A DNA stretch of 14,342 nt from positions 1 through 14,342 of the forward strand of contig DAHVQS010000053.1 in the NCBI GenBank assembly GCA_027317645.1, read 5' to 3'. Under the pieces are notes generated by a model, which was not told where the DNA came from, ran no database searches, and saw nothing but the letters and a program-made list of their open reading frames with translations. This stretch comes from Paenalcaligenes sp021793095. Its GTDB lineage: Bacteria; Pseudomonadota; Gammaproteobacteria; Burkholderiales; Burkholderiaceae_B. A program made the position numbers and the translations under genes. This document shows positions 7,845-14,342 of the stretch, piece by piece. Every line of letters begins with the position of its first letter. Position 1 is the first letter of the stretch.

Positions 7845-7856
7845 CATAGGCCTATG
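7845..7856. promoter_or_regulatory. 12-bp perfect palindrome CATAGGCCTATG in the flhD leader
   Basis: CATAGGCCTATG is a perfect dyad 70 bp upstream of the flhD start codon, inside AT-rich sequence. Size and position would suit a dimeric regulator, but no known operator consensus is recognised. Confidence 0.35.
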
Positions 7857-7940
7857 CACAAACCGCCTGTGAAAGTTTTATGCAACAAAGGTTTTAGGAT
7901 GTGAGTATATTAACAAAATATACCCAAACGAAAAAAACTA

Positions 7941-8024
7941 TTAACTTAGTTGATGATTAATATCAAAAAAGCTCAAGCAAGTAAGCTGTTTTTCTTTGAG
8001 ATATAACACCGCATAGATGGCCAT
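7941..8024 (-). CDS. Candidate 27-aa small protein or leader peptide upstream of flhDC
   Basis: An ATG at 8024 is preceded by AGGAGGAGGA (8031-8040) at ideal spacing (6 bases between), the strongest ribosome binding site in the window. It opens 27 codons ending in TAA. The peptide begins MAIYAVLYLKEKQL, has one Cys (16) and ends near DINHQLS. It is mildly hydrophobic at the N-terminus but too short for a confident membrane call. It lies 165 bp before flhD on the same strand, and an in-frame TGA lies upstream, so it is a bounded ORF. Inside the end of the ORF, AAACAGCT and AGCTTTTTT could form a bulged stem leading to T6, suggestive of attenuation. No family is recognised, and a chance ORF behind a purine tract remains possible. 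Confidence 0.45.
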   Translation of the reverse strand: MAIYAVLYLKEKQLTCLSFFDINHQLS

Positions 8025-8065
8025 AGCTGTTCCTCCTCCTTGTTTTCATTGGCAATTTGATCGGA

Positions 8066-8095
8066 TAAATAGATTTTGGATTTAGTTTTTTCCAA
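8066..8095 (-). promoter_or_regulatory. Candidate sigma-70 promoter upstream of the small ORF and flhDC
   Basis: On the minus strand TTGGAA (8090-8095), 18 bases, TATTTA (8066-8071) is a passable -35/-10 pair in AT-rich DNA. It would start a transcript about 15 nt before the strong ribosome binding site at 8031-8040, then run through the small ORF into flhD. The hexamers are imperfect and AT-rich DNA gives many chance matches. Confidence 0.3.
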
Positions 8096-8122
8096 CCAAA
8101 CGCCATACATTTAACAACACAC

Positions 8123-8139
8123 TTAGTTTCAGAAACTAA
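8123..8139. promoter_or_regulatory. 17-bp perfect palindrome, candidate operator upstream of flhDC
   Basis: TTAGTTTC-A-GAAACTAA is an 8-bp perfect dyad about one central base. It lies about 30 bp upstream of the candidate -35 element, a usual place for an activator or repressor dimer. No T-run follows, so it does not look like a terminator. The regulator is unknown. Confidence 0.5.
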
Positions 8140-8180
8140 CTAACACTGCAAGAGGTAGAGCTTACCACAGAAACCATTTA

Positions 8181-8297
8181 GATATAAAGTGACACAAATT
8201 TCTACGCATTCGTGATAGAAATCCATATTTACTGCATCGTGCGGTGATTGCTTATGTTGGCGGCTGCGGCGCCAAGGATGTTGTGTCACAAAGTATC
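8181..8297. repeat. Inverted-repeat-bounded 117-bp block (possible small mobile element remnant)
   Basis: The left end GATATAAAGTGACACAA (8181-8197) and the inverse complement of the right end, GATACTTTGTGACACAA (8281-8297), agree at 13 of 17 positions, including an unbroken GTGACACAA. The interior has two further small stems and no intact gene. This could be a miniature inverted-repeat element or two operator sites in opposite orientation. No target-site duplication is visible, which argues against recent transposition. Confidence 0.35.
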
Positions 8298-8343
8298 AAA
8301 GGCTCAAGACGATCATCAGCCTCAGCCAATGAAGTATCGATGA

Positions 8344-9942
8344 TTAGAGCAAACCGATACCGCGGTATTGTTCTGATTTTTCTAAAAAAGCATCCAATTG
8401 GGGCGTGCTTATGCCCTCATCTTGCATGATCGCTGCCACTGTTGGGGCCACCTCAGCTGCACTCTGAGCATCTAAAAAGAGCCAGCGGCTGCGGCGTGCC
8501 AGCACATCCTCAACAGTGCGTGCATACTCAAAGCGAACGGCAAAGCGCACCATGGCCTCGGTAAAGCCGGGCAGAATCTCATGTTCATTGCCTGCCATGG
8601 AGCGCACCCAATCGGCCTCTGTGCCGTATTGGCTTAAATCTGCTGGCTGCGTTAAAAAACGCGGCGCTAAATCTAGGCTCGCCCCCACTAATGGGGTACG
8701 TACTGTTTTAGACCGCGATAACCCACTGGGCAATAATCGATGCTGCTGGCAATGTGTCAACACATCCTCAGCCATGGTTCTATAGGTGGTCCACTTGCCC
8801 CCAGTAACGGTAACCAAACCCTCACTGTCGACCTTGATGACGTGCTCGCGACTGAGTTGCTTGGTGTGGGCATCTGCATTTTTCTGCGGTTGCACCAAAG
8901 GTCGCAGCCCCACCCACACGCTGCGAATATCATCATAGCTGGGGGTGCGGGTTAAATACCGGCTGGCCTCATTGAGAATGAGGTCGACCTCGTGTTTGAA
9001 TGCCCGAGGCTCTAGCGGTGTATCCGTGCGTTTGGTATCCGTGGTGCCTAAAATCACCTTGCCCAACCACGGCACGGCAAATAGCACACGGCCATCCTGG
9101 GTCTTGGGGACCAACATCGCCTGATCCGCACCCAGAAAATCACTATCAACCACGACATGCACCCCTTGGCTAGGCCGCGTTAAGGGGTGAAAATCGGCCT
9201 CATTCTGCACGCTGGGTAGCATTTTGCGCATACTGTCTGCCCACACGCCGGTGGCATTAATCACGCAACGCGCACGAATTTGATAGCTTTGTTGCGTCTC
9301 AGCATCGGTGCAATGCACCCCTGCAATGCGATTATCCTCAATAATCAATGAGCTCACAGAGCAATAATTAATGAGCAATGCCGAGTGTGCAGACGCCGTA
9401 CGGGCCAGTGCCAAAGCGAACCGCGCATCATCAAACTGAGCATCCCAATACATCACGCCCCCTTTAAGGCGTGACGCATTTAAATTAGGCAAGGCAATTT
9501 GAGTGCGCGATGGGCTTAAAAACTGTGTTCGGCCTAAGCTTTTAGTACCCGTCAATAGATCATAAGCCTTGAGCCCGGTGCCATAAAATGGAATTTCCCA
9601 ACACTTGTAGGCCGGCATGACAAAAGGCAAGGCATGAGCCAAATGCGGGGCGATACTCAATAACGTTGAACGCTCGTGCAGCGCCTCGCGGACTAAAGAC
9701 ACATTGCCCTGAGCCAAATAGCGGACCCCACCATGAAATAGCTTGGTCGCCCTTGAAGAGGTACCCTGGGCAAAATCCTGTGCCTCGAGTAACACCACCG
9801 AACAGCCTCTGAGCGCCGCATCGAGGGCGATACCCAATCCGGTCGCACCGCCACCAATCACGACCACATCGACTTGTTCAAAGCGTTCCAAGGCGGCAAA
9901 AAGCTGTTTTCTATCGGTATGATGAGGAATATAGCGAGGCAT
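8344..9942 (-). CDS. glpD: Glycerol-3-phosphate dehydrogenase, FAD-dependent (aerobic GlpD type)
   Basis: A membrane-associated flavoprotein that oxidises sn-glycerol-3-phosphate to dihydroxyacetone phosphate and passes electrons to quinone. From the ATG at 9942 it is 532 aa. The Rossmann FAD motif VVVIGGGATGLG is at about 26-37, followed by the DAO-family segment GTSSRATKLFHGGVRYL (60-76). Later come VINATGVWADS (about 228-238), VWVGLRPLV (342-350) and VTGGKWTTYR (379-388), all conserved in GlpD. The C-terminal domain extends to the end. The frame opens further to a TTG at 9978, but the 12 extra residues are unlike the family. Neither start has a good Shine-Dalgarno, so the exact start is less sure than the identity. 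It is divergent from glpK, which makes its substrate. No terminator is obvious downstream. Confidence 0.95.
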   Translation of the reverse strand: MPRYIPHHTDRKQLFAALERFEQVDVVVIGGGATGLGIALDAALRGCSVVLLEAQDFAQGTSSRATKLFHGGVRYLAQGNVSLVREALHERSTLLSIAPHLAHALPFVMPAYKCWEIPFYGTGLKAYDLLTGTKSLGRTQFLSPSRTQIALPNLNASRLKGGVMYWDAQFDDARFALALARTASAHSALLINYCSVSSLIIEDNRIAGVHCTDAETQQSYQIRARCVINATGVWADSMRKMLPSVQNEADFHPLTRPSQGVHVVVDSDFLGADQAMLVPKTQDGRVLFAVPWLGKVILGTTDTKRTDTPLEPRAFKHEVDLILNEASRYLTRTPSYDDIRSVWVGLRPLVQPQKNADAHTKQLSREHVIKVDSEGLVTVTGGKWTTYRTMAEDVLTHCQQHRLLPSGLSRSKTVRTPLVGASLDLAPRFLTQPADLSQYGTEADWVRSMAGNEHEILPGFTEAMVRFAVRFEYARTVEDVLARRSRWLFLDAQSAAEVAPTVAAIMQDEGISTPQLDAFLEKSEQYRGIGLL

Positions 9943-9999
9943 GAGATAATTGTGTGTGAAAAGGCAATCCCAGCACAAACGGGCTAGGCCAGATTACGG

Positions 10000-10028
10000 A
10001 TTATATAAGGTGCCGCACAGCTTTAAAA
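10000..10028 (-). promoter_or_regulatory. Candidate glpD promoter in the divergent glpD-glpK region
   Basis: On the minus strand a perfect TATAAT (10000-10005) has a weak TTTTAA (10023-10028) 17 bases upstream, giving a leader of about 50 nt to the glpD ATG. The opposite promoter for glpK is not clear; TACACT at 10059-10064 is a possible -10. CGAACA at 10036-10041 resembles half of a GlpR-type operator, but no second half was found. Confidence 0.5.
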
Positions 10029-10097
10029 CCACCCACGAACAGTTTGGGGCAAATGGTTTACACTGTGCTTGTTTAATACCACAAAAGCCATCGTTCC

Positions 10098-11591
10098 ATG
10101 CAATACCTACTCGCGCTTGATCAGGGGACCACGAGCAGCCGCACCCTACTATTTGATTTAGAGGGCAATGTCATCGCTCAGGCCCAACAGGAATTTCAGC
10201 AGCACTACCCACAGTCAGGTTGGGTAGAACATGATGCCGAGGAAATCTGGCAATCCCAGCTCGCCACCCTACAACAGGTGCGCGCGGCCCACGCCGACAA
10301 GCTGCCATCCATCGCCGCCATTGGCATCACCAATCAACGTGAAACCACTGTGCTGTGGCATCGCGAGACCGGTGCGCCCGTCCACCCAGCCATTGTTTGG
10401 CAAGATCGGCGCTCCGAAGAAATCTGCGCTGCCCTTAGGGCTGCAGGTCTTGAGGAACCCATCCGCGACAAAACCGGCCTCAGACTGGATCCCTATTTCT
10501 CTGCCACTAAACTGCAGTGGATCTTTCAACAAAACCCCGACCTCCTACGCCAAGCCCGTGCAGGCAAGCTTGCCTTTGGTACCGTCGACAGCTGGCTCAT
10601 TTGGCGCCTGACCCACGGCCAGGTACATGCCACCGACACCACCAATGCATCACGTACGCTTTTGTTTAATGTCCATACGGGCCAATGGGATGACGAGCTG
10701 TTGGCAATTTTTAATATCCCCCACGAGATCCTCCCTACGGTCAAACCTTCAGTCGCTCACTTTGGCGATGCAGCTGTACAGGGGTTCCCGCGTAGTTTGC
10801 CCATCACAGGGGTAGCGGGTGATCAGCAGAGTGCTCTTTTTGGGCAGGCTTGCTTTAAACCCGGCATGGCTAAAAACACCTATGGCACAGGCTGCTTTAT
10901 GCTCATGCATACAGGCACCACACTACAACCCTCGCACAATGGTTTATTGAGTACTTGTGCGGCCCGTCTATCTGACCATCGCCAATACGCCCTCGAAGGC
11001 AGCGTGTTTGTAGCAGGCGCGGTAGTACAATGGTTACGCGATGGGCTAGGCATCATTCGTGACAGCAGTGAAATCGAGGCCCTCGCCCTACAAGTACCGG
11101 ATACTGGCGGTGTGGTGGTGGTCCCTTCCTTTACTGGCTTGGGTGCCCCCTACTGGAAGGCAGATGCCCGCGGCACAATCACAGGTCTGAGTCGAGGGAC
11201 GACAGCTGCCCATATTGCTCGAGCAGCTTTGGAAAGCATTGCTTATCAAAGCACAGCGGTACTACAGGCCATGAGCCGAGATGCCACGCGCAATGCCGGA
11301 CAACCACTCCAAGAACTGCGTGTGGATGGCGGCGCCAGTGCCAACGACCTGCTCATGCAATTCCAAGCAGATTTACTAGGGATTCCCGTTATCCGTCCAA
11401 AGCTCATCGAAACTACAGCACTGGGCGCAGCCTACTTGGCCGGATTGGGCGGTGGTCTTTATAAAAGCACTGATGAGCTCAGCGATCTTTGGCAGGTAGG
11501 ACAACGCTTTGAGCCGCAAATGCCCCGCGATGAGGCTCGAGCGCACATGCAGCGTTGGGAGCGCGCCGTGCGACAGACCACCACTCCCTAA
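10098..11591 (+). CDS. glpK: Glycerol kinase
   Basis: GlpK phosphorylates glycerol with ATP to sn-glycerol-3-phosphate, trapping it in the cytoplasm for GlpD. The 497-aa product is a full FGGY-family kinase: phosphate loop DQGTTSSR (8-15), glycerol-contact Arg81-Glu82 in TNQRETT, WQDRR (101-105), Asp241 of VAGDQQSALFGQ as catalytic base (E. coli Asp245), and NTYGTGCFMLMHTG (260-273). The C-terminal FGGY signature ELRVDGGASANDLLMQFQAD spans 406-425. Between 224 and 238 the segment reads DAAVQGFPRSLPITG and lacks the GGKGGTR loop that binds fructose-1,6-bisphosphate in E. coli, so that feedback control may be absent (inference). The ATG at 10098 fits the family start, though no strong Shine-Dalgarno precedes it. 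A TM2-domain gene follows at 18 bp. Confidence 0.97.
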   Translation: MQYLLALDQGTTSSRTLLFDLEGNVIAQAQQEFQQHYPQSGWVEHDAEEIWQSQLATLQQVRAAHADKLPSIAAIGITNQRETTVLWHRETGAPVHPAIVWQDRRSEEICAALRAAGLEEPIRDKTGLRLDPYFSATKLQWIFQQNPDLLRQARAGKLAFGTVDSWLIWRLTHGQVHATDTTNASRTLLFNVHTGQWDDELLAIFNIPHEILPTVKPSVAHFGDAAVQGFPRSLPITGVAGDQQSALFGQACFKPGMAKNTYGTGCFMLMHTGTTLQPSHNGLLSTCAARLSDHRQYALEGSVFVAGAVVQWLRDGLGIIRDSSEIEALALQVPDTGGVVVVPSFTGLGAPYWKADARGTITGLSRGTTAAHIARAALESIAYQSTAVLQAMSRDATRNAGQPLQELRVDGGASANDLLMQFQADLLGIPVIRPKLIETTALGAAYLAGLGGGLYKSTDELSDLWQVGQRFEPQMPRDEARAHMQRWERAVRQTTTP

Positions 11592-11609
11592 AGATTCGGA
11601 GCCTCCATC

Positions 11610-12143
11610 ATGTTTAGAGTTATCGGCCTGGCTGTTGTCATTTTCATTGCGCTGTTATTTGCCCTCAGTATGGGCGAAGATGTGGGTCGTTTTGTTACCC
11701 GCCATATGGGTCACCTATTGGATGGCATCCTCACCTTTTTACGTTTGATTGGCCTCCAAATACAGGGCTTTTTTGCACAGCTGTGGGGCTTTATGCAAGG
11801 CAACCGCCTCAAAGTGCTCATTGCTCTTGCACTGACCGGCCCCATTACCTATTGGTTGGTACGCCAACGTGCTCAGGCGACGGGCAGCCACAAAGGCCCC
11901 AACAAAAAGACCGCCATTGCATTAGCAGTCTTTTTAGGATGGCTGGGAGCACACCGCTTTTACCTCAGTCAAATCGGTTGGGGCACTGTATTTTTGGTGT
12001 GCTGTTATGTCTTTCCCCCACTGGCTTTATTTTTGGGATGGATTGATGCCTTGCGCTATGCATTAATGGATAAAGAAGAGTTCACCCATCTGTATATCCA
12101 TCCGCAGCCAGCACACAACCCCCCCACTCGACCCAACCAATGA
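11610..12143 (+). CDS. TM2-domain membrane protein of unknown function
   Basis: A 177-aa inner-membrane protein. The N-terminus (about 3-20) is a hydrophobic helix. Residues 33-62 look amphipathic and 67-85 are a second hydrophobic segment. The C-terminal part (about 98-162) is a TM2 domain: a helix ending in FLGWLGAHRFYLSQ (108-121), the G-x2-G-x-HRFYL motif typical of the family, then a second helix with FLGWIDALRYAL (141-152), whose W-x-D is also typical. TM2 proteins are widespread and mostly uncharacterised, so no role is claimed. The ATG at 11610 has GGAG 8 bases upstream. It follows glpK by 18 bp on the same strand and is probably cotranscribed, which may be convenience rather than a glycerol role. 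A Pro-rich hydrophilic tail ends the protein. Confidence 0.85.
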   Translation: MFRVIGLAVVIFIALLFALSMGEDVGRFVTRHMGHLLDGILTFLRLIGLQIQGFFAQLWGFMQGNRLKVLIALALTGPITYWLVRQRAQATGSHKGPNKKTAIALAVFLGWLGAHRFYLSQIGWGTVFLVCCYVFPPLALFLGWIDALRYALMDKEEFTHLYIHPQPAHNPPTRPNQ

Positions 12144-12164
12144 GCCCAACCCACGGGCAAGTCT

Positions 12165-12198
12165 GGCAGGCCCATGGGTGCAATACGACGGGCCTGCC
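12165..12198. terminator. Hairpin between convergent genes, possible bidirectional terminator
   Basis: GGCAGGCCC (12165-12173) and GGGCCTGCC (12190-12198) form a perfect 9-bp stem with a 16-nt loop. It lies between the end of the TM2 gene and the end of the converging sulP gene. Neither strand has a T-run after the stem, so it is not a canonical intrinsic terminator. It may block decay or act with Rho. Confidence 0.55.
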
Positions 12199-12235
12199 GA
12201 AAACTCATGTTATTAGAGGCTCATGCATCTAGGTC

Positions 12236-14089
12236 TCAATCATCAGACTCTGTCGTGGGCCCTGCCCCCGTTGCTGGATCTGTTTTAGCTTGGGAGGTAT
12301 CGACTGATTTAGCCGGCTGATTCCCGCCCACTGGTGCTGCACGCCCTTGTGAATGGGCCTTTTTTAGCTCATCACCATCCGGCCCCGGGCTGACTTGAGG
12401 CGATGCATCTTCTGTTTGCTCTTGGTCACGTTGGTGAGAGCGCTTATCAAAGACTTGCTGTACATAAAGCAACGCATCGGGCACCTCATCAACAAAATGA
12501 TCATTGCCCAATTTGCGTACCAACCCCATCCGGCTCAGCATACTTTTTACTGATGTATTGACCTCTGTCAGCACCACGACAGTACGCTGCTCGAGTAACT
12601 CAGAAAGCACCTTTTCCAGTGCCTGCAAGGCCGTGCCATCAATAAAGGGCACATAACGCATGCGCACCACGACAGCCTTTCGGTCGCGAGCTGTTTCTGA
12701 AAGCGCCTGCTCAAATGATTCCACAGCCGCAAAGAAAATCGGCCCCTCAACCACGAATACAGCCGTATGCTTGGGTAATTTGAGACCCGGTGAATGGGCA
12801 AACTCTCGTTTAAGGGCTTTTTCACTTTGAACGCGTACTTTGATGCTGTCCGCCATCTTTTTGAGGAACAGCAACATGGCCACAATCACCCCGATATTGA
12901 CCGCCACTACCAAATCAGTAAATACCGTTAAGAAAAAGGTGACCAATAAAACAAAGACATCAGATTTAGGCGCCCGCTTTAGGGTGTGAATCACCACGCG
13001 CGGCTGGCTCATATTCCAAGAGACAATAAATAAAATCGCCGCTAAAGTCGCCAAAGGAATATTTTTAGCCAACGGGGCGAATACCAACAACACCAATATT
13101 AAAAAGATGGCATGCACAATGCCTGCGATGGGGCTATTACCCCCATTGCGGATATTGGTCGCCGTTCGGGCAATGGCACCAGTGGCCGCAAACCCAGCAA
13201 ACATGGGGGCAATAATATTTGCCAAGCCCTGCCCAAATAACTCTTGGTTTGAATTATGGCGAGTGCCGGTCATGTTGTCAGCAACCACGGCGGACAGTAA
13301 AGACTCAATGGCTCCGAGCATCGCAATAGTAAAGGCCGGCCCGATTAAACTCAGCATGGTATCCACGCTGAGATCGGGCATCTCAAAACCAGGTAACCCA
13401 CGGGGGATTTCACCAAAGGTACTGCCAATCGTCGCCACAGAAGGAAAATGAAAAATAGACTGCACGGCTGTTAAAACAACCAGAGCAACCAACGGGCCAG
13501 GCACCCGAGACATCCGCGGAATCCGCGGCGCGTAAATCACTATCAACAGGGAAGCCATGGCCAAGAAGGTGGTCATGAAGTCCATCTGGGGAAAATGTTT
13601 AAGCAGAAAAATCAGTTTTTCATGAAACTGACGCCCCTCGACGGTCGGTAGCCCAAAAAAATCCTTCCACTGGCCCACCCAAATGATGACCCCAATCCCT
13701 GCGGTAAACCCAATGATCACTGGGGCTGGGATAAATCGGATCACCGCGCCCAACCGCGCCAAACCCATGACCAACAACATCACGCCAGCCATCAAGGTGG
13801 CGGTTTGCAACCCGCTGACCCCGTGATCAGCCACAATGCCCGATAAAATGACAATAAAAGCCCCGGTCGGACCTGCAATTTGGACACGGGTTCCGCCAAA
13901 AATACTGACGGCCAAACCAGCAATAATCGCGGTATAGATACCTTGCTCGGGCTTCACCCCAGAGGCAATAGCAAAAGCCATGCCCAAGGGCAAGGCCACG
14001 ACACCAACAATAATCCCTGCAACGATGTTCGGGATCCAGGCATTACGCGCGAACAAGCCCGCGCGCTTGGCTTCCAATAAAGCGTTCAT
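12236..14089 (-). CDS. SulP/SLC26 family anion transporter with STAS domain
   Basis: A 617-aa inner-membrane anion transporter. Residues about 15-415 are the SulP membrane domain, with many hydrophobic helices. Family landmarks include VALPLGMAFAIASGVKPEQGIYTA (about 31-54), GGTRVQIAGPTGAF (65-78) and GAIESLLSAVVADNMTG (about 259-275). A STAS domain follows at about 440-548, with FIDGTAL (482-488) at the place where related anti-sigma antagonists carry their phosphorylated Ser. The last 70 residues are hydrophilic and low in complexity. Members move sulfate, bicarbonate or C4-dicarboxylates such as succinate (E. coli DauA); the substrate cannot be told from sequence alone and there is no carbonic anhydrase or cys gene next to it. 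The ATG at 14089 is favoured by the short basic N-terminus before the first helix; the AAAAGG directly before it is too close for a good Shine-Dalgarno. Confidence 0.92.
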   Translation of the reverse strand: MNALLEAKRAGLFARNAWIPNIVAGIIVGVVALPLGMAFAIASGVKPEQGIYTAIIAGLAVSIFGGTRVQIAGPTGAFIVILSGIVADHGVSGLQTATLMAGVMLLVMGLARLGAVIRFIPAPVIIGFTAGIGVIIWVGQWKDFFGLPTVEGRQFHEKLIFLLKHFPQMDFMTTFLAMASLLIVIYAPRIPRMSRVPGPLVALVVLTAVQSIFHFPSVATIGSTFGEIPRGLPGFEMPDLSVDTMLSLIGPAFTIAMLGAIESLLSAVVADNMTGTRHNSNQELFGQGLANIIAPMFAGFAATGAIARTATNIRNGGNSPIAGIVHAIFLILVLLVFAPLAKNIPLATLAAILFIVSWNMSQPRVVIHTLKRAPKSDVFVLLVTFFLTVFTDLVVAVNIGVIVAMLLFLKKMADSIKVRVQSEKALKREFAHSPGLKLPKHTAVFVVEGPIFFAAVESFEQALSETARDRKAVVVRMRYVPFIDGTALQALEKVLSELLEQRTVVVLTEVNTSVKSMLSRMGLVRKLGNDHFVDEVPDALLYVQQVFDKRSHQRDQEQTEDASPQVSPGPDGDELKKAHSQGRAAPVGGNQPAKSVDTSQAKTDPATGAGPTTESDD

Positions 14090-14121
14090 CCTTTTGAGCT
14101 GCTAAAGTAGGTGAATAAGGA

Positions 14122-14145
14122 AACGAAAAATATCGTTCTATTATA
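14122..14145 (-). promoter_or_regulatory. Candidate sulP promoter -10 with small overlapping dyad
   Basis: On the minus strand a perfect TATAAT (14140-14145) lies 51 bp upstream of the sulP ATG; no good -35 is seen. Just downstream, AACGA-N6-TCGTT (14122-14137) forms a 5-bp dyad that would cover the transcription start, a common repressor position. The whole 110-bp gap is very AT-rich. Confidence 0.4.
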
Positions 14146-14199
14146 AGTATTACGATTTCATTTTTTATATGCTATTAGCCAGAACGCTATAGGGCGGCG

Positions 14200-14342
14200 T
14201 CATTTGTGATGCAGCAATCGCAAACTGTTGGCCACGACCAGTAGGCTGGCCCCCACGTCTGCAAATACAGCCATCCACATGGCGGCATCCCCAAAGATTG
14301 CCCATATCAGAAAGACGGCCTTAATCAGCAAGGCAGCACTGA
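14200..14342 (-). CDS. Heavy-metal P-type ATPase, C-terminal end (cut by window edge)
   Basis: The last 46 residues and stop codon of a minus-strand gene entering from the right. The end reads KAVFLIWAIFGDAAMWMAVF then ADVGASLLVVANSLRLLHHK, which matches the final two transmembrane helices of P1B-type metal ATPases (ZntA/CadA/CopA group). The ADxGASLLVVxNxLRLL ending is highly typical. The Lys before VFL and the Asp-x-Gly in the last helix suggest the Zn/Cd/Pb branch, but the metal-specifying CPC motif is outside the window. It is followed by the 110-bp AT-rich gap before sulP in the same direction, with no T-run terminator. Confidence 0.88.
   Translation of the reverse strand, partial: SAALLIKAVFLIWAIFGDAAMWMAVFADVGASLLVVANSLRLLHHK

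Larger units (their letters stand above)
7776..8343. other. 568-bp AT-rich regulatory intergenic region between glpD and flhD
   Basis: This stretch lies upstream of flhD and downstream of glpD and encodes no recognised protein family. It is clearly more AT-rich than the flanking genes up to about 8240 and becomes GC-richer toward glpD. Besides the elements listed separately it holds an AT-rich inverted repeat, GTATAT-N7-ATATAC (7905-7923). It also holds two small stems: ATTTCTA/TAGAAAT (8198-8204 and 8216-8222) and TTGGCG/CGCCAA (8257-8262 and 8270-8275). No T-run terminator for glpD is visible. A region this long and structured before flhDC fits multi-input control of motility. Confidence 0.7.

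Noticed and set aside
8021..8049. Second overlapping short ORF starting at ATG 8049
   Set aside because: It reads through the purine tract (MKTRRRNS...) in another frame and has no ribosome binding site of its own; the ORF starting at 8024 is far better supported.
8281..8291. TTGTGTCACAA as a CRP site
   Set aside because: CRP needs TGTGA-N6-TCACA; here the half sites are one base apart, so the spacing is wrong.
8244..8429. GTG-started plus-strand ORF containing AYVGGCGAKDVVSQ, considered as a transposase remnant
   Set aside because: No family was recognised, there is no Shine-Dalgarno, and the second half runs antisense through the glpD C-terminus.
9943..9978. TTG start of glpD adding 12 residues
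   Set aside because: No Shine-Dalgarno, a rare start codon, and residues unlike the family; the internal ATG is more economical, though not certain.
13107..13451. 114-codon plus-strand ORF inside sulP
   Set aside because: A shadow of the sulP membrane domain on the opposite strand; its composition follows from the hydrophobic codons of the real gene.

Overview
The window looks like chromosome of a motile betaproteobacterium, most likely Alcaligenaceae/Burkholderiales. The gene order flhD-flhC-motA-motB-cheA-cheW-mcp-cheR is the one known from Bordetella and relatives, and FlhDC is the flagellar master regulator of enterobacteria and some betaproteobacteria. Base composition looks moderate, lower than Bordetella. 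The genus is inference from layout and protein style, not from a marker gene.

Region 1 (1-7775, all minus strand, read right to left) is the motility and chemotaxis cluster. flhD and flhC come first and end in a clear intrinsic terminator (6811-6831). A sigma-28-like promoter (6763-6789) then starts motA-motB-cheA-cheW-mcp-cheR, which runs off the left edge inside cheR. FlhD4C2 switches on flagellar genes, MotAB form the proton-driven stator, and the receptor, CheW and CheA form the signalling array that CheR tunes by methylation. Two starts were revised: motA begins at GTG 6684 (293 aa) and flhD at ATG 7775 (113 aa).

Region 2 (7776-8343) is a 568-bp AT-rich stretch between glpD and flhD without a recognised gene, and the most interesting part of the window. 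It holds a 27-codon ORF with an unusually strong ribosome binding site (7941-8024), a 17-bp palindrome (8123-8139), a 12-bp palindrome (7845-7856), a hairpin just before the flhD ribosome binding site (7793-7812), and a pair of imperfect 17-bp inverted repeats enclosing a 117-bp block (8181-8297). This is where control of the motility cascade should be exerted.

Region 3 (8344-12143) is glycerol metabolism. Divergent glpD (minus) and glpK (plus) share a 155-bp intergenic promoter region. A TM2-domain membrane protein follows glpK at 18 bp and is probably cotranscribed. No glpF or glpR lies in the window.

Region 4 (12144-14342) holds a long hairpin between convergent genes, a SulP/SLC26 anion transporter with a C-terminal STAS domain, and, at the right edge, the last 46 residues of a heavy-metal P-type ATPase. 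I saw no rRNA, tRNA, CRISPR array or intact insertion sequence. Most genes are ordinary core genes; the only candidates for something undescribed are in the flhDC leader.
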